Made by a program: the position numbers and the translations under genes
In this document: piece by piece, positions 5,461 to 6,227 of the stretch
Layout of the letters: each line of letters begins with the position of its first letter
How positions within the stretch are numbered: the stretch's first letter is position 1
Notes under the pieces: generated by a model
The model's input: the letters and a program-made list of their open reading frames with translations, nothing else
Databases searched by the model: none
Told to the model about the DNA's origin: nothing
Source: Acidimicrobiia bacterium
GTDB taxonomy: Bacteria > Actinomycetota > Acidimicrobiia > Spongiisociales > ZC4RG35
Length of the DNA stretch: 6,227 bases
Direction: 5' to 3'
Assembly (NCBI GenBank): GCA_025929005.1
Contig: JAICND010000101.1
Coordinates: 1-6,227 of the forward strand

Positions 5461-5742
5461 ATGCAAGCCCATCACCAGTCGCCAACCCTCAGGCTGTTGA
5501 TCCTCCTCACTGGGGCGTGCGCGGTCTTCCTCCTTGTCTCCGGCCGAGTGGATGCCTCAACTCCGGAGGCGGCGCCCATGACCTACCAGGTGCAGACCGG
5601 GGACACGCTGTGGGAGTTGGCTGAAGCTGTCACCGCCAGCGACGCGGATGTCCGGGTCGTGGTCGCGGCCATCAAACGGATGAACGGTCTCGAGTCCAGC
5701 GCCCTGACGACCGGACAGACTTTGCTGATACCGGCCGGTTGA
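5461..5742 (+). CDS. Small membrane-anchored LysM protein, likely SOS-induced cell-division inhibitor (YneA/DivS/Rv2719c-like)
   Basis: The product is 93 aa. It has a short polar N-terminus, one hydrophobic segment (about 10-28), a short linker, and one LysM domain (about 42-91) with YQVQTGDTLWELA, KRMNG and LTTGQTLLIP. LysM binds peptidoglycan, so the protein should sit outside the membrane against the wall. VDA|S (30-33) could be a signal-peptidase I site. ATG 5461 has GGAGGAA 7 nt upstream. It is divergent from lexA and its promoter holds a perfect LexA box, the context of B. subtilis YneA, C. glutamicum DivS and M. tuberculosis Rv2719c (ChiZ), which delay division after DNA damage. The role is inferred from domain layout, position and operator, not from close sequence identity. 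No hydrolase domain is visible, and general cell-wall binding remains possible. Confidence 0.85.
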   Translation: MQAHHQSPTLRLLILLTGACAVFLLVSGRVDASTPEAAPMTYQVQTGDTLWELAEAVTASDADVRVVVAAIKRMNGLESSALTTGQTLLIPAG

Positions 5743-5770
5743 GCCCGGTCTCCAGATCGTGGAGCGCCGT

Positions 5771-5776
5771 TACGCT
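5771..5776 (+). promoter_or_regulatory. Candidate -10 element for leaderless nrdR mRNA
   Basis: TACGCT fits the loose TAnnnT -10 seen in actinobacteria and ends 6 nt before ATG 5783, the spacing expected if transcription begins at the A of the start codon. No Shine-Dalgarno lies 5-10 nt upstream of that ATG; the nearest GGAG (5761-5764) is 18 nt away. No clear -35 is seen. Read-through from the LysM gene, 40 nt upstream, is the alternative. Confidence 0.4.
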
Positions 5777-5782
5777 TCATGG

Positions 5783-6227
5783 ATGCGATGTCCGGCCTGT
5801 GGGGCAGGTGAGACCAAGGTCATAGACAGCCGACCTGCCGATGGTGGCGCCTCTATCCGGCGCCGCCGGGCATGTGCATCATGCGGCAACCGCTTCACAA
5901 CCTATGAACGAGGCACGCCGTTGTTGATGGTACGAAAGCGGAGTGGTCGTCTGGAGCCGTTCTCCTCGGAGAAGCTCAGCCACGGAGTGATGGCAGCCAT
6001 GGCTGATCGGCCGGTGCCACGGGAAGCGGTCGCCGAGATGGTCGAGGACATTGAAGCAACCGTTGCGGCCGGCAGCGGGCCGGTCAGGTCAGAGGAGATC
6101 GGCCGCTTGGTCCTGGAAGGACTACGTCAACTCGATAGCGTTGCCTATATGCGGTTCGCTTCCGTCTACAAGGACTTCCAGGACGCCGAGGACTTCGGAC
6201 GGGAGATGGCGGCTCTGACGGGGTCAG
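5783..6227 (+). CDS. nrdR: Transcriptional repressor NrdR (3' end cut by the window)
   Basis: NrdR is a nucleotide-sensing repressor of ribonucleotide reductase operons, acting at NrdR boxes. The 148 visible residues cover almost the full family length (about 150-160), and no stop is reached before the edge. A zinc ribbon opens the protein: MRCPACG (Cys3, Cys6) and CASCGNRFTTYER (Cys31, Cys34), with VIDSR and IRRRR between. The ATP-cone domain follows (about 47-137), with VRKRSGRLEPFSSEKL and, near its end, VAYMRFASVYKDF. ATG 5783 is the family start; ATG 5779 is in another frame and soon stops. A class II ribonucleotide reductase gene often follows nrdR in actinobacteria, but it would lie outside the window. 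Confidence 0.95.
   Translation, partial: MRCPACGAGETKVIDSRPADGGASIRRRRACASCGNRFTTYERGTPLLMVRKRSGRLEPFSSEKLSHGVMAAMADRPVPREAVAEMVEDIEATVAAGSGPVRSEEIGRLVLEGLRQLDSVAYMRFASVYKDFQDAEDFGREMAALTGS

Noticed and set aside
5506..5523. Possible lipobox around Cys20 of the LysM protein (LTGAC)
   Set aside because: The residue at -3 is Thr, Leu is at -4, and the cysteine lies in the middle of the hydrophobic stretch, so it does not fit a signal-peptidase II site.
5730..5739. Perfect 10-bp palindrome ACCGGCCGGT at the end of the LysM gene
   Set aside because: It has no loop for a hairpin and is made of GC-rich codons; palindromes like this are expected by chance at this base composition.
5750..5764. Small hairpin CTCCA-GATCG-TGGAG between the LysM gene and nrdR
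   Set aside because: Only five pairs and no U-tract; too weak to call a terminator.
1..6227. Mobile elements, CRISPR arrays, tRNA or rRNA genes, toxin-antitoxin or defence genes
   Set aside because: None seen. The window is almost completely filled by seven conserved housekeeping or SOS genes, with no terminal repeats, transposase motifs or repeat-spacer pattern.

Overview
This is a 6.2-kb, GC-rich, gene-dense stretch of chromosomal housekeeping DNA. It carries seven genes: rny, miaB, miaA and dapF on the + strand, lexA on the - strand, then a small LysM membrane protein gene and nrdR (cut by the window end), both on the + strand. Gene order suggests a deep-branching actinobacterium, for instance of the Acidimicrobiia type. 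The run miaB-miaA-dapF, then inverted lexA, a divergent LysM gene and nrdR is the order I recall from Mycobacterium. RNase Y ahead of miaB instead recalls the recA-rny-miaB neighbourhood of Bacillus. The lineage is an inference from synteny and base composition, not a demonstrated identification.

Region by region: positions 1-75 hold a strong hairpin and the ribosome-binding region of rny. Positions 76-4628 form one tight gene string: rny, a 10-nt gap, miaB, a 4-nt overlap, miaA, a 4-nt overlap, dapF. The two overlaps appear to use non-ATG starts (CTGA at miaB/miaA, TTGA at miaA/dapF). dapF and lexA converge and overlap by 6 nt (CTATAG), with an imperfect hairpin centred on the overlap. The 205 nt between the lexA start and the LysM gene start form a divergent control region. 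It has four LexA-box-like palindromes, a good promoter toward the LysM gene and a weaker candidate toward lexA. A 40-nt gap then leads to nrdR, whose start has a -10-like element just upstream and no Shine-Dalgarno, suggesting a leaderless mRNA.

Functionally, the left operon combines mRNA decay (RNase Y), tRNA A37 modification (MiaA makes i6A, MiaB converts it to ms2i6A) and the last epimerisation before meso-diaminopimelate/lysine synthesis (DapF). The right part is a DNA-stress and DNA-precursor module. LexA represses itself and, by inference, a 93-aa membrane-anchored LysM protein that looks like the SOS cell-division inhibitors YneA, DivS and Rv2719c. NrdR represses ribonucleotide reductase genes. 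I see no mobile element, CRISPR array, tRNA, rRNA or sign of recent transfer. The most unusual points are the probable CTG start of miaA, the mirrored double-operator architecture between lexA and the LysM gene, and the hairpin centred on the convergent stop codons.
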